Assembly (NCBI GenBank): GCA_963691815.1
Contig: OY829657.1
Coordinates: 7,057,092-7,121,091 of the forward strand
Origin: Echiichthys vipera
Taxonomy: Eukaryota > Chordata > Actinopteri > Perciformes > Trachinidae
DNA: 64,000 nt
Reading direction: 5' to 3'
Shown here: one piece after another, positions 13,040 through 25,669 of the stretch
How positions within the stretch are numbered: the first letter of the stretch is position 1
How the letters are laid out: each line of letters begins with the position of its first letter
Program-made: the position numbers and the translations under genes
The notes under the pieces: model-generated
Databases searched by the model: none
What the model saw: the letters and a program-made list of their open reading frames with translations, nothing else
What the model was told of the DNA's origin: nothing

Positions 13040-13180
13040 TACAGTTGCACATATTCACACATGGAAGCTGCCCAGTACAAGCAGTGTCTGGTCGCTTGCC
13101 ACTGAGCATTTCCACTGGAGCCTTGCTCAAGGGCACCTCAGCTCACATTTAGGCCACCACTGCCCCTTTGAGTCAACAGA
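13040..13180. mobile_element. SINE-like fragment
   Basis: TTGCTCAAGGGCACCTCAGC is a phrase shared in form with other fish SINE bodies (compare 36.9 kb and 27.2 kb). The surrounding sequence is degenerate. Confidence 0.4.
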
Positions 13181-14480
13181 CTGAGGTTTTAATATTTCAT
13201 CTCTCTATTTGTTTAATTGGAGGAATGGCCGATCGATCACTGCTGGCTTTATTATTTGCACGTTACTTAAAGGGACTTGTGGCGTTCAAGTCACTTTATT
13301 CTTATGATTTTTCTCTTTTCAGTTCAACACTCAAACATTTAAAACATATGTTATTTCTTTACACTTTATGTCCATAAGACTGTGAAATAGTTCTCTCAAA
13401 ATATCAAATGATTTGACCTTTAAATATTGTGATGTTAGCTGGCTCTTCCTAGTGTGTGACACATAATTTGGAGTGCCCTTGCTGTTAATTTGTACTTTTT
13501 AAACACTTTATTCTATAGTGTTAGAACGTCCTGTTGATGTCCCACTCTTCCCTGTTTTGTAACTCCTTTAATGAAAATCATGTTGGTACACACTAGGTTT
13601 TGTGTCTTAGAGCACTGTATAAACAAACCTGACTTTTTTTCTGACACGTTTTTTACTAAGCAGCACACACACAGCTGCTACATGATCAAGCAGCCTCACC
13701 AGACCCCGGTTTACTGCACAGAGAGAGACATGACCGCCAAGTCGTTATCCCCCTGTAGCCCCTCTCCAAAATGCTAATGGTATTTACAGGACTGGGAGAA
13801 GGGAGAGGACACCAGGGGCAGGTGCAGCTGCTGGAGCATCGTGCTACACTGAGGAGTAACAGAGGGCTCTTTGTGGGTGTTGAGGTGATGGATAATCAGT
13901 CAGGCTGAGATCAGATAAACACCCTGGGCTTTAGCTTTGTGTTCGGTTGACTTGTAAAACTGCAAGCTCACAGTTTGAGCCGCCCTATAGTGTTTAGAAC
14001 TGGACAACAAATGCGCGTTTGGGTAAAGGACAGTGACTTAGATGAGCAGTGATATCGCAGTTAAGTAAATAATAAAACCTTTATTTATAATGCATTTTAC
14101 AAGTTTGAGTTCTTCACAATAAATAAAGGCAGAATACAAGAACAAATTCACACGTTAATTTCTTCATGGCTGGACTATTGTAACATTTTTTGGGGGGAAA
14201 ACATCAATAGGTGTTGGGGAGCACTACTACATATGTGAAAAAAAACTTGACTCCAGACGGAGCTGTATGAAGTCTGATGCTTTAAATGATGTCACTTGAG
14301 GCTGTTTGGAGCCACACTTGGTTATTGATATGTTTGGCTGTAGTTATGAATTCCAACTGAATAGTTAAGAATATGTCCTGAGACTTCCCTAAATTAGTTG
14401 GCTATCTTTTGTCCTTTTGTTATCAGAGGGTGCCCCTAGAGGTGAATTAAGGTAACTTAAATCACATATTTTAATATAAT
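13180..14480. other. intergenic, nothing specific seen
   Basis: No gene, RNA or clear mobile element recognised. Confidence 0.45.
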
Positions 14481-14644
14481 AAATCAGAATCTGAATCAGA
14501 AATACTTTAATAATCCCAGAGGGAAATTATTATTGTTACAAAACTCCAGATATACAAACAGCAAATATTATACAGACTAAACATATATTAGAAAAAACTC
14601 AAATTTAAATTTACAGAAATTAATATTTACAGTAGTGAAATATA

Positions 14645-14683
<39 letters not shown>

Positions 14684-14690
14684 ATATGTA
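14480..14690. mobile_element. non-LTR retroelement tail plus (AT)n
   Basis: CAGAAATACTTTAATAATCC followed by CAGAGGGAAATTATTATTG is a phrase typical of fish non-LTR 3' tails. It is followed by an A-rich stretch and an AT microsatellite at about 14648-14680. Confidence 0.5.
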
Positions 14691-16430
14691 CAATTAATAC
14701 ATATTTATTTTTGATAATTATCAGTTGCTTCTGAAATCATGTTTTAATGCTTCTGCCCCAACATGATTGGGTGAGGACTGGTTCCCAATGAGGCAATTTA
14801 TCATCAGTTTGGGATGAAGACTACAAGTTTGACAATGTTAGAAAAATCTTTGGTTGTGGATTAAAGGTCTTCAAAGGTCCACCTGAACCTGTATGGAGCA
14901 GAGACCCGACCCAGGACCCGTATGTGTTCAGATCCTTAGTTTAAACGGTTAATTGGGTCTGGGTATCATTACTGTATCAGCTCTGACCCGGTCTGTGTCT
15001 TCCAGGTCTGACATTTCTCAGTTTTACATGGATCCGGATCCCAGCTTTCAAATAATACAAGGGTTCAGTTCCTGTAAGTAGCCTACTTATTTGGGTCTTT
15101 TTGGGTTCGGGCACATATTTCTGGACCTGTGAAGACCTCTACAAAGAAGTAGTTTATCAGACCTCTGTAGCCCACTCCTCGTCATCTTCACTCTAGGGTA
15201 CATTAGTTGCTACTACTGTAGCATTACACACTTAAACCCGCGACCAAACTGTCAGTAGTCAAGATGCATTGTGGGCTATGTAGGCGTTAAGTTTTGACAA
15301 GATTGATTGGAAATAAAAGAGACAATGGCTGTATTTGAAACTGCCTAGTAGCACGCAGTATGAAACTGTCACACTGACTTATTTAGCAGTCTGTTAGGCC
15401 CGGCTTAGCTTTGTCTAGTTTTGGTAAAACTGAAGTGAGACAGTTTTTGTGACCTCTTTGACTTTGTATTAGTAGATGAGGTACACTGCTGGTTTGATGC
15501 ATGCTGGAGATTTTTTTCCAAATCAGTACAATATCCAGGTATTTTTTGCATACATCAGATTTAGCTTTTGTTCACATATGCACTGCATACTACATGCTAC
15601 ATGCATGCTTTTGACCAAATCCAATCCTGGCATTATCTCTGGCTCTACTGCATTGGCTTTGTACTGCAGCCTATTGCCACCGCTTTGAAACAGTTTCAAC
15701 TTCTAAATCAACAAACAAACAAATACATTATAAAAGTACAAAAGATAGTTGGTCTTGAGACCTTTAATATATAAATATTAGGTTTAATGATGCAGTAAAA
15801 AGGGAATTGTTCCAAATTTAAGAGGCCAATGCAAAGTCTACCTTAATTTTCAGTGAACATCTAGAAGACGCTGGTTAGCTGAGAGACATGAAGTTACTGT
15901 ATGGACACAACTGCTCAGAAATGGCCTGATTTGTTAAATATCCCATCACAATGTTTGGAAAACATACAGTATAAAGATACTCTGCTTTGATTAATACTTC
16001 GTTTTTACACAAGTTCAATTACATTGTTCAAATGCTTGAAATTCCACCTCTTGCTACCTCCCTGAAGAATAGAGAATACACTCAAACTTCACACAGGATG
16101 TATCCTCCTTCACTGAAAAGTCCATTTCTTAATGTTTGGGCACTGATGGTTTCAAATCTCATCACACTTGTGTAAGTTACTTATTGAAGAGGGACTGGCT
16201 ACAAAATGATTTTGTACGTATGTCAGACTCAGATTTAAGATGAGCAAAGAAACTTTCCATCTTCAGCAGATTGATTAATGTGAAAACCATCACTGCACAT
16301 ACAAACGTCCAACTGAATTAACAATAAGCAAAACACATTTCGGAGTGACTAAGACTATGTATATAATTTAAATACTGGAGTAAATGACTTTGTGTGGTTC
16401 AGTCTTGAATTACAGGCTTGGGCATATTTA
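14690..16430. other. intergenic, nothing specific seen
   Basis: No recognised gene. Short frames at 15476-15774 have no domain features. Confidence 0.45.
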
Positions 16431-16439
16431 TTGAGGTCT

Positions 16440-16930
16440 GAAATGTTAAACAGTGTCAGTTCAGCTGCTTAATCCAGAACCATGTGGGAAAAATCTCCAT
16501 TTGGCTGAGAAGGGGATTGGGAATGGAGAGCTGAACAACAGAGTAAATATTTGGCAGTGGAGAGCTCTTGGGGCTGCAGAGGACCCTCTCTGGCTGAAGC
16601 CTGCGGGTGTTAAATAGATTAAGTGGCTGCTGGGTCATTGTGGACAGAGAAATTCCCGCTCTTTGGACATGACTTTTCTTTGCCTTTGCGTGTTTTTGCT
16701 CTCCAATCGAGTGCCTTCTGTGAACTATCCACTCCAGCAGACCTGTAGTACTGTAATCCGCTGGTGTTTGTCAACCGCTGGGAGGCTGGTGTGTACACAG
16801 ACATTATGCATAGCAGGGGGGTCAGTCCTAAAGTCAGATTATATCAAATTTAATTTTAAAGGTGATTTATGTTGTTTGTTTTGCCAGGAAACGCGTGTGC
16901 GTAATGTGCGTAAAAACGGGAGATAACTGT
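16440..16930. promoter_or_regulatory. candidate regulatory element upstream of nkx2.9
   Basis: Unique, repeat-free sequence about 2 kb upstream of nkx2.9. It includes an RBPJ-type core GTGGGAA at 16484-16490 and AATAGATTAAGTGGC near 16613. Enhancer-like by appearance; conservation was not tested. Confidence 0.3.
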
Positions 16931-17009
16931 GGATTTCGGAGCATTTTGGGCAGATTATTCAGGTCACCGACTGTTGAACTGTGAAAATCTAACAGCAATT
17001 TAATACGTC

Positions 17010-17480
17010 TTGAATCACACATGTAATATTGCTCCGGACTATAGACTTGGCGGCAGTAGACGCAGAGCAGTAGATAGTGTCCCAGGTCCTATTCAGCTCC
17101 ATTCAAAACCATGACAACACGGAACAAGCTCGGATTTATCCTGCAAAGTTAAAGGACATTGTGCCGGGGCGTCAATCAGGCATTATTAGGGGACTGAACA
17201 AATGCAAAATCTTGACTGGAACAAATGCTTCCAACGGGTCTCGGACGCGGGGCTACATTTTCCCCTTTTGTTCCCCTCCTCTGGTTGGCATGTATTTGTG
17301 TTCCCTCTCGGCCGACCACCCAGGACGACTGGGGAGGCATGTCCACTAGCAACACTCTTCTCCCCGGCCTTATGCACCTCGCTGAAGTGGATGAGGGCCG
17401 ATATCAATATCAAATACGGGGGGAAACCCCCCACATAAGGCTGGAATCAAGCTTTGCATTTAATGCGTTTTATATGTGAG
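17010..17480. promoter_or_regulatory. candidate nkx2.9 enhancer with perfect GLI site
   Basis: This 470-bp unique, GC-moderate block lies 1.3-1.8 kb upstream of the nkx2.9 start codon. At 17314-17322 it contains GACCACCCA, an exact match to the GLI consensus. Downstream are CGATATCAATATCAAATACG and TGCATTTAATGCG AT-core sites. NKX2-8/Nkx2.9 genes are known Hedgehog-responsive genes of the ventral neural tube, so a GLI site here is functionally plausible. The site is seen; the enhancer role is inference. Confidence 0.42.
17314..17322 (+). promoter_or_regulatory. GLI binding site (GACCACCCA)
   Basis: Exact consensus GLI/Ci 9-mer, 1,476 bp upstream of the nkx2.9 ATG and inside a repeat-free block. 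A single 9-mer can occur by chance, but its position next to a Hedgehog target gene raises its value. Confidence 0.45.
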
Positions 17481-18180
17481 GAGCGACAAAAAGAGCCAAG
17501 ATATGAGGCTGCAGGCGTCATGGGTGGAGGATGATCGGACCACTTTAATACGAGGAGGCCGGAATTTAAAACGTTACAATAACAAATAATGGAAAAAGAA
17601 AATAATGTTTTAGAAGCCACAGTGTTCCCCATCAGTAGTTCCCCATCAGTAGTGATGAATGATCAATCGTTTATTTCATTGATTACCAATTAATAAAATC
17701 GTGTCATCAGTCACTGCTCCAATTTGTCAGAAGCTGACTCAGGCATTCCTAGACGTTTAAGTAATCACTGTACAATGAATTTGCCCCCACAACACAATAA
17801 TGATTATGTTTTTGTAACACATTTACAGCCTTTAACATGTATATGCACATTTAATACATGTTTATAACACAATATAGCTAACAGGAGTACAATTATTACT
17901 TCTCGTATTAGACATATTTGTAGTGTTTTAACTCTGCTTTACTATAATATCATATTTTACCTTTTTATCTACTTGTGTATTGTGTCTTTACACCAGCCCC
18001 CACAGGAGGAGTTACAGCTGTGGACAAAAAAAAACTTCTATGCTTATAACAACACTATAGTGTGTTAGAAACTATTTATTAAATGTTAAGTAAAGTTGTA
18101 GCCGTTTTTAAATGTGCATGTTAGCCTACACATCATAAACCATCCGGAAAACTCCAAAAGAAGGAATTTCCTGTGAAACC
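17480..18180. other. intergenic, AT-rich
   Basis: Contains a 14-bp tandem duplication (CCCATCAGTAGTTC type) near 17628-17653. Otherwise nothing was recognised. Confidence 0.45.
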
Positions 18181-18590
18181 TTCCCTGGATATGTCAAAGG
18201 AAATTTCCTCAACCATCCATAAACGTCAACACTTCTCACGCCTGCAATTAATACGCCTCTAATGGACGCATTAGTTAAACCAACTTGCAGGCATCACGCT
18301 AATTGCTCACTTTGTATGCAAATGTTGGACACGTTGTTTGGGCGAGAGCAGGGAGGGAGGAGGGGGGGTTTGATGATGGGATGGGCTCTGTTGTCAGTTG
18401 CCACCCAAGACGTGATTCAGCTCCAACAATCACCATTATCTGTTCCCCAGTTTGACGATACGAGACGAATCTGTAATGATGACGAGTGTTTCCTTCGCTC
18501 ATTGTTGAAGGTTTTCCTTTCTTACTCCGCACCTACCATCATTGGGTGACAGCACTCCAGCCATTCAGGTACTCAGCGGTAGGAGGAGGC
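18180..18590 (+). promoter_or_regulatory. nkx2.9 proximal promoter region
   Basis: Immediately upstream of the TATA box. It contains CTGCAATTAATACGCC, CGCTAATTGCTC (homeodomain cores) and the octamer ATGCAAAT at 18316-18323, all free of repeats. This is consistent with a developmental proximal promoter, by inference. Confidence 0.4.
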
Positions 18591-18598
18591 TTTATAAG
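18591..18598 (+). promoter_or_regulatory. TATA box of nkx2.9
   Basis: TTTATAAG lies about 200 bp before the nkx2.9 start codon. Transcription would begin near 18620-18630, giving a 5' leader of about 170 nt. Confidence 0.55.
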
Positions 18599-18797
18599 CG
18601 CAGCAGCCTTGTGTTTGCAGCTTATGGAGTGCTGTTTGTGTAAACACTGAGCCCAGTGCACACATTGGTTTCCGAGCTGGTGTTTGGACAGCGCGTAAAG
18701 TGGAGTGGATCCGCTGCGTTTTCTTTCTCCTTCTTGGATAAATTTACTTTTTTTTTTTTTAACGCAAAACAAACCCCGGATTGCACGCACGGACGCG

Positions 18798-19159
18798 ATG
18801 GCCGCCCCGACCAAGTTCAGTTTTTCCGTCAGGAGCATCCTGGATTTGCCTGAGCAGGATGCGGAGGCAGCGCCGCGGTCCTCCCCGCTCTACTCCTCCT
18901 GCTCCTCCAGCTCGCCGTACAGCTCCTGGATGGACTGCGACCGGAGTCCTTGCATGTGTGAGTACATGATTAAAACCATGGCAGGTTGATGATGCTTAAT
19001 CTGTTGCATGCAATTTATTGAAATATCATCCATCCATTCGCCCGAGTATAAAAAATATTATTGTTTTTATTTTAATAGCTTATTTTTTAAATAATAAAGA
19101 ACCTTTAATCGAGCTTGTTATTTTCATAGCATTATTATTTAATATATATATATATATAT

Positions 19160-19249
<90 letters not shown>

Positions 19250-19917
19250 GACGTCCTAAGGAGAGAGGGGGCTCAAAAATGTGTGATATACCATTATTTC
19301 TTTGCCCTATATGAATTTTGGACTAACCTGCATAATGTATTTCCGCAGCTTCTGACGAAGGTAGTCTCGAGGCCTCCCCCGACTCAACAAAGCCGGATGA
19401 CTCGTCCCTGAATTCGGAGCCCGACAAGAGCAAGAAGAGCAAGAAGCGCCGGGTTTTGTTCTCCAAGGCTCAGACCCTGGAGCTGGAGAGGCGTTTCCGT
19501 CAGCAGCGCTACCTGTCCGGCCCGGAGAGGGAGCAGCTGGCCCGGCTCCTTAGCCTGACCCCTACCCAGGTGAAGATCTGGTTCCAGAACCACCGCTACA
19601 AGATGAAGAGAGGCCGTGCGGAGGGAGCGCTGCAGGACGCGGATATACCGCAGCCTCCGCTGCTGCGCCGTGTCGTTGTTCCGATCCTAGTCCGGGATGG
19701 GAAACCTTTTCACACCTGCTTACTAGACACGGAGAAGGCGGGCTGTTTACCTCATTCTCAGGCGGTACCCTTTCCCTTAGCCTACCCGTCTCTTCAGCAT
19801 CCGGCCTCCGTCACTCTTCCTCCAAGGTACCACCAGCACTTTCCCACCGCCGCGGCCTCCAGATTCGCCTGGAGGGACTTCTGGAGCGACTCGGTCCACC
19901 TTAGTTCTTTCAAGTGA
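18798..19917 (+). CDS. nkx2.9: Nkx2.9 (NKX2-8-type) homeodomain transcription factor
   Basis: Two coding exons, 18798-18957 and 19349-19917, joined by a GT-AG intron (donor GTGAGT, acceptor CCGCAG, phase 1), encode 242 aa; human NKX2-8 is about the same length. The N-terminus carries the TN (Eh1-like) repressor motif FSFSVRSILDLP at residues 7-18. The homeodomain spans about residues 84-143, with recognition helix KIWFQNHRYK, including the NK2-class tyrosine 54. The NK2-specific domain RRVVVPILVRDGKP is at about 160-173. The run RRVLFSKAQTLELERRFRQQ is characteristic of NKX2-8 rather than NKX2-1. The start has G at -3 and +4. The protein is a nuclear DNA-binding factor; family members act in ventral neural tube and pharyngeal endoderm downstream of Hedgehog signalling. 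Neighbouring nkx2.1 and mbip support orthology. Confidence 0.95.
19141..19249. repeat. (TA)n and (GATA)n microsatellites in the nkx2.9 intron
   Basis: A TA tract (19141-19161) leads into about 21 GATA units that fill over a quarter of the 391-nt intron, ending about 100 nt before the acceptor. Confidence 0.95.
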
Positions 19918-20360
19918 AGGCCTCATTTCAATGCACAAACTCATTTAGAATTGCATCAAATGTTTTCTGAATGTTTTGCAAATTTTCGAGCAACTTAAAC
20001 ATTTAGATTTTCACTATAGAACGACGGATATTTTGCACATTTTATTTTGATATGTTACTATTTTTTAAAATGCTGATCATTCCTTTCTCACACACGGGCT
20101 TACTGGTGTAGCCTGTATATTTTTAATTATCCTTTGAAATAATGTATTTGTATGTGGAGCTCATGAAACATAATATTTGTATAAATAACTTTTGTTGAAG
20201 ACAAAAAGGGCGCAGTAGGCTTTAGGCGGCGATAGAAGAGAAGCCACTATTATGACTGTTTGAAGGAAATAATAATGATATTTGTTGTCTTTAAGGAGAC
20301 GTTCTTTAAAGGTTTTAACTGTTTACACTGTTTCTTTTTGTGAACGAAATTATTAATAAA
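19918..20360 (+). other. nkx2.9: nkx2.9 3' UTR (probable)
   Basis: AT-rich, non-coding sequence from the stop codon to the first good poly(A) signal. The exact cleavage site is not determined. Confidence 0.5.
20355..20360 (+). terminator. poly(A) signal AATAAA for nkx2.9
   Basis: Canonical hexamer 438 bases after the stop codon, followed within 20-40 nt by a T/GT-rich stretch. Confidence 0.55.
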
Positions 20361-20399
20361 AAGTTTCTGATATTTTGTATGATACATTTTACTGTGTAA

Positions 20400-21180
20400 T
20401 TTGCTTTTTTTCCAACTTGAAACTCAATCTGCATCAAATTCTGGGGGGAAAAACTGTTGCACAAGCAAATGTTTTTAAAAAACAAACAAAAACATCCAAT
20501 CTATTTTATCTTTTAACTTTTGGGTTTAGTGTCTCATGTTTCTTTGGAACGAGTTTTTTTAGCTTCTCCCAATTGGAGTCAATTAAGGATCCAAGTCTAA
20601 TGCATTCAGGATCATATTATGAACTCTAAAACATATTTAATTTGTAAAATGTAAAATATGTAGCAGGTCATGACAGGGGCCTGGGGCTTTTATAATGTAA
20701 AAAAAAAACCTAATTATGCATCCAAAAGCTGAGCAAACATCACTTCTAAATAGGACTGGGTTTGGTTAAGCATAAGAATACCCAGTAAACATTACAGCCC
20801 CTTTCACTCCAGCACCCTGTGGTTGTCTGGGCTGCTTTTCACTTTTATACAATTAACTTTTGTTATTCTGAGGCAAGTGGGACATACAGCTTCATGTGGA
20901 GATCTTGGTTTGTGTACTGTAGCTTGGAGATGTTTTTGAAGGGTGCAACAGGCTCTGAATTAAATGCCCTAATCCTCAATAATTTACTAGATAGCTGATC
21001 TCGTTCAGTTGAGGAGCAAGATGCTTTTTATAGCCGGAAATATGCAAGAAAAATAATAGTTTCATTGCTGTTTTTTGACACAGCAGATTTTACGAGTGTT
21101 GATATTTCATTGACACTTATTAGTGCTGTTTATCCTCAACAGTTAAATTAGCCTCTGAGCACAAATTTAGAGAAAATCTG
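20400..21180. other. intergenic, nothing specific seen
   Basis: AT-rich DNA without a recognised gene or repeat family. Confidence 0.4.
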
Positions 21181-21790
21181 CCTGTTGATCATATTCTCAA
21201 AGCGTATCATTCTTCAGGAAACGATCCGTCCTTGCTCTTTAAATGTATCACCATGAAAAATATGCCTCGGTGTTTAAAATCATGTCAGTATTTCATCAGT
21301 GACGAGGGGGGTCTTCTGCTTTCACGCCCCCTATAATGTTGTTTGCACGTCCTGTGACCCTGCAGCCCATCGTCCCTGTCACCTGGTCCTTTGTCCCCCT
21401 CGCTGGGGCCACCTTGTATCACATATGGAGGGGACTGGCCGAACCCCTCAGCTCGCTGCATCTCCCCTTAAACACTCTTTTTGTCTGCGTGTCTCCCCGT
21501 GAATGGACCATTGTCCCTCATCCAAAAGGGACCAAGACAAAATCTTTAGTGTTTCAATTCCCGTGATGTTTAATCAGTCCCTGCGACAAATTTATGAGGT
21601 TTAACTGCACAATGGTGTTTTAGAGCATCTTGGGGTTTAAGGGTGACAAAGACAGGCTTTTAGAGGTTGCCATTGGTTTTTTAAGTTGGTCAGAGGAATT
21701 GTCTGAAAAGGATGGGTTTGTATCAGCCTGCCCATCCTATAGTTTTACTTACTGGCCTGCCCGGGGGCCCCTTTCAGGAGAGTTATAAGG
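21180..21790. promoter_or_regulatory. candidate conserved regulatory element
   Basis: A repeat-free block between nkx2.9 and nkx2.1 with a distinctly higher GC content than its surroundings (for example around 21360-21500). It contains several AATCAGTCCC/TTTAATC-type cores. Two overlapping frames of 67 and 76 codons have no domain. It may be an enhancer; conservation should be tested. Confidence 0.33.
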
Positions 21791-23920
21791 TCCACATAAA
21801 CTAGGCCACAGGAGGAGTTTTGTTAAGTTGTTGCAAAAAACATTTAATGCATGTTATGTCTCTCAGAGTTAGAGGCTGATTCTGATTTCCAATTTCAGCA
21901 CAGAATGTTTACCGGAAAGCTTTTTCCTGTTTCAAACACTGAAATTTCACAAATGATTGGACTTTGAATGCATGTATGTTATAGTTCGTCTTTGCATTTG
22001 CAGACAGTATGATTGTCTAAAAAATTGCAGTATAGGATACAAGTATAACAGTTTATATACTTGTATATAAAAATGGTTACTTGCATGCTCACCAAGTGCC
22101 CTAAAACGCTCTTTTAGAAACTTGAAAGTTGGATTTAGTTCAAATTTTATGTGCAACTTTAAGAAAAGATGTTTCAAGAGAACAAGGATGTTTGATTTGA
22201 GTTCATTTGGCCTTCAATTATTTAGTGTTTGAAGAACTACTGCAGATGTGAGGTTTATTGGTTATATGATGTACACAACTGTGATGAAATAAATAAGGAC
22301 TGTATGTTCTTTTGTAAGCCTGTACGTGAGACAGAAGCTTGATTTACTTCTGCACTGTTCTGCACCAGAATTTGTGTCAGTTCAAATTGTGAGTTTTGTT
22401 GCATTACTTAAACAGTCTAAGTGCGTTGTACTATTACGATGTGATCACTGAGCGTACAAATCGGTTAAGTTGAACAAACTTAAAACCTCTTACTGGCTCA
22501 TTATGAACTTCAGCAAGTCAAAATCTCATTGGCTAATCCGCTCCAAACTAGTCCGGGCCTGTTTGATGAAGACGGTTGCTTTTCTCTCGTTTTCACAGAG
22601 GAAGATTTTGTGTTTTATTAATTTGACTTAAAATATCTTCTATAGACTGCAGACTATAGGGCGTTATCTCCACGTGATTGAAAAAAACCCTGCATTTTCT
22701 CCGTTGCTCAGTCAGAGGACTACAAAGTAAATTGACAGTTGAGTGCAAGAAGATGGCATTTTCCCCGTCCATTGGTTTTCCCTCATTCTAGAAATTGGTG
22801 ATTTATTTTTCATGTCAAATTGATGGAAAGAAAATATTGTATGACGCTGCCGTCAAATTAGAAAAATGTTATGTTTTTGAAATTTGGTGTGTAGCCCACA
22901 TTTGAGTACAGCTATGAAGATGACATCATCATCACTGTATCATGTATGTTAACTGTTAACTTAGACAGTTTCACACCGTTTGGCAGAGGTGGTAAACAAT
23001 ACAAGTGATTTCATTTGACTTTTACGGGCCCTAGAGCGAATGTCTGTTTCATGTGTTTGTCATGTGAGCTCATAGAGGCCTGCTCTGTGACTGTCAGACA
23101 AGTGTAGACTCCACTTTCATTTCACAGTACAGACAAGTTTGTCTCTCATACTCAGTAGGGTCTTCATGATGCAGATGCCTTGTGCATTTCAGTCAGCCTC
23201 CTCTGCTTTGCACAACATTATGTATTCAACTGCTACTCTGTCAGCGAAATGATCCATCTAAATACAAAGTCTTTTCACAGTGCATTTTGTGCCTTTGCAA
23301 CATTGGGTTTTGGCAACTTTGCATAAAGTTTAGCAAAAATTAGCTATATTTTGTGTTTGTTAGTTTATATATCATTTATGAATACAAGTCAAGATTTTAG
23401 TGGGGAATTTATTTTTAAGTTTTAACAACTAAAAATTGTACTTTGATTAATGACAAGTACAAATGATTTGCCTTTTACTGTGTTCAACTTGAGGCCAGGT
23501 CTTTTGGCCTTTATGTTGAATCTACTTAAACAAATTAAGTATCTCAATAATGCATTTCTTAACTAGTTTACATGGAATCTCATGCCTCTTCTTGTTTTAA
23601 AAGTAAAGTCAAAGTATCTGGACTTACAGTGTGGAGCTCAGAGTCGTGCTGCAGGTGAAGAGAACTTTATAGACTCAGTCAGAATACAGTCGATTACAAA
23701 ATGTAGAGTTATTTAACTGGTGCGGCTTAATGCAGACAAACGTAGAAAATGGCCCACTGTATAATGATGCAACTGGTGTTAATTAGGTTAAATGTATAGC
23801 CCTCCAACCTGTTTGCAGCAACAACAACTCTTCAATTTGATATATGAAACAACTATTAAAAAGCAAGTCCCGTAAGATACTGATGTTTCCCTTTTTTCCT
23901 GGTATTTCTAAGTTTTTCTG
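21790..23920. other. intergenic, nothing specific seen
   Basis: AT-rich sequence without a recognisable gene or repeat. Confidence 0.4.
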
Positions 23921-23921
23921 A

Positions 23922-24030
23922 ATAGAATAGAATAGAAATACTTTATTGATCCCAAGCTGTGCAACAGCAGCATTACATAGAGACACATCAAAACAGTAAT
24001 ATAGAAATACAATATAAAAGATATTTATAC
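23922..24030 (-). mobile_element. non-LTR retroelement 3' tail
   Basis: GAATAGAATAGAATAGAAAT is followed by ACTTTATTGATCCCAAGCTG. This is the tandem-tail plus conserved 3' end of a fish non-LTR element read in reverse. Only the tail is clear. Confidence 0.5.
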
Positions 24031-25650
24031 CTACCTGTATTTCTAAACTAAATCATTTCAGTGATGTCGGGGGCATTAAAGTCTACTAACAGTGTCATTT
24101 CATTTCCCAACATTTTTGAGTTGTGACAACTAACAAAAACATTTTCCACTGCCTCATAGTGACAGTTTACATGCATTTGTTGATGAGAGCAGCTCAACCA
24201 AAAAAAGCTATTCCTTGAAATACACAAAGTATCATATTGCTGACAAGGGTTCAGCCTCCCAATGTTAGAAGAGCTGTTCATGATCTAAAGGTACACCCTG
24301 CAGATACTCGATAATTAATACAAATTATATTTATGAATGAATAAAGATCAACATTTGCAATTCTTAACTACAGGAAGTGAATCTGAAAGAATAAAACATG
24401 ACAGTTGTGTTTAGCTTCATCTTTGCATTCAACACACACTTGTTTTGAAACATTAAACGAAATGTGAAAACACCTTAAAGACACATTTTAATACATATAT
24501 GAATACTTAAGAAAACGTTAGTTGTAGAAATACAGATTGTCAGTCAATCTCCTCGTTGCAATATCTTAATTGTTTTGAACTTCTTTTACGACAAAATCCA
24601 GAAAATATGAATCTGCTGTTCATCAATTGCTTACTTGAGTATAATTTAACGGTATGATCTGGAAAACACACCTTTGTTCTCCAGAATTTAACTTGTATTT
24701 ATTAATAAAGTTAAAGGTAGCCCAGATATAACACCATCTCTTTCTTTAGTTCAGTCTTTTAAACATTTCCAAACTGATTTTAGTAAATATAGATGATGTC
24801 TGTTCTAACAAATTCATTTTAAATAAGAACTTTGGGAGTGTTTGTGTATTTATATTTAATCGTTTCAAAGGTCAAAGGTCAGACCAAAGGTGAAGCTAAT
24901 ACGGTTTTAATTTGATAAACCACGAATGGCTTTAATGGCACCAAAATAGAGTCTACATATAAAAAAATGAATACAAAATGATAAAAGATGGACAGTTTGG
25001 AAATTCAGTTGTTGTTGTAGCAACACAAGGACATACATAAGTACAGATAAATGAAGAAAGTAAAATAAAATAAATAATAAAACTACATAAAACTAACTAA
25101 ATAACAATAGAAGTGAAACTATACAAGAGCAATTAAAGTGAATAGAGGAAAAAGGGACAATGGTTTGATTATCAGCTGCAAAGTGTAAACACCAGACAAA
25201 GAATAATCTGATGAGGTAATATGAGTGTTTTTCTGTATTAATATATACAGCAAAAATATAATAGTGCATAAAATGCATGGGTGCATATAAGATACAAGGT
25301 GAGATGTAGTTATACAGTATAAAATAATGTAGGCCTATAATATAGTAGGTTACATGAATGTATCATTATAATGGATATGTAACAGATAATATATATAATG
25401 CATTTGCTTAATAATAGTTAACTGTAGTGACGTCTTTCTCATCCTCAGATAAAACTTGAGTTTGTTCTGTTTATCAAATTTGAATTTTGTAACTATTTTG
25501 AGTCGATCCAGATTATCAAAAATAAGAAATGTAATTACACCAAAGATAAGTTACATGACCTTTTCAAAGATGTATAACAGTGTAGCCCGCGTCTTAATTT
25601 AAGTTCTTTACATGTATCTATTTTTACTTTATTTACTGTCTTCTTTTTCT
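24030..25650. other. intergenic, AT-rich, possible degraded retroelement
   Basis: Strongly A-rich between 24950 and 25320 (GTAGCAACACAAGGACATAC, then repeated AAATAAAATAAATAATAAAA). It may be an old retroelement 3' region. No frame survives. Confidence 0.35.
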
Positions 25651-25669
25651 CTCTGCCGTTGTATCTTAT

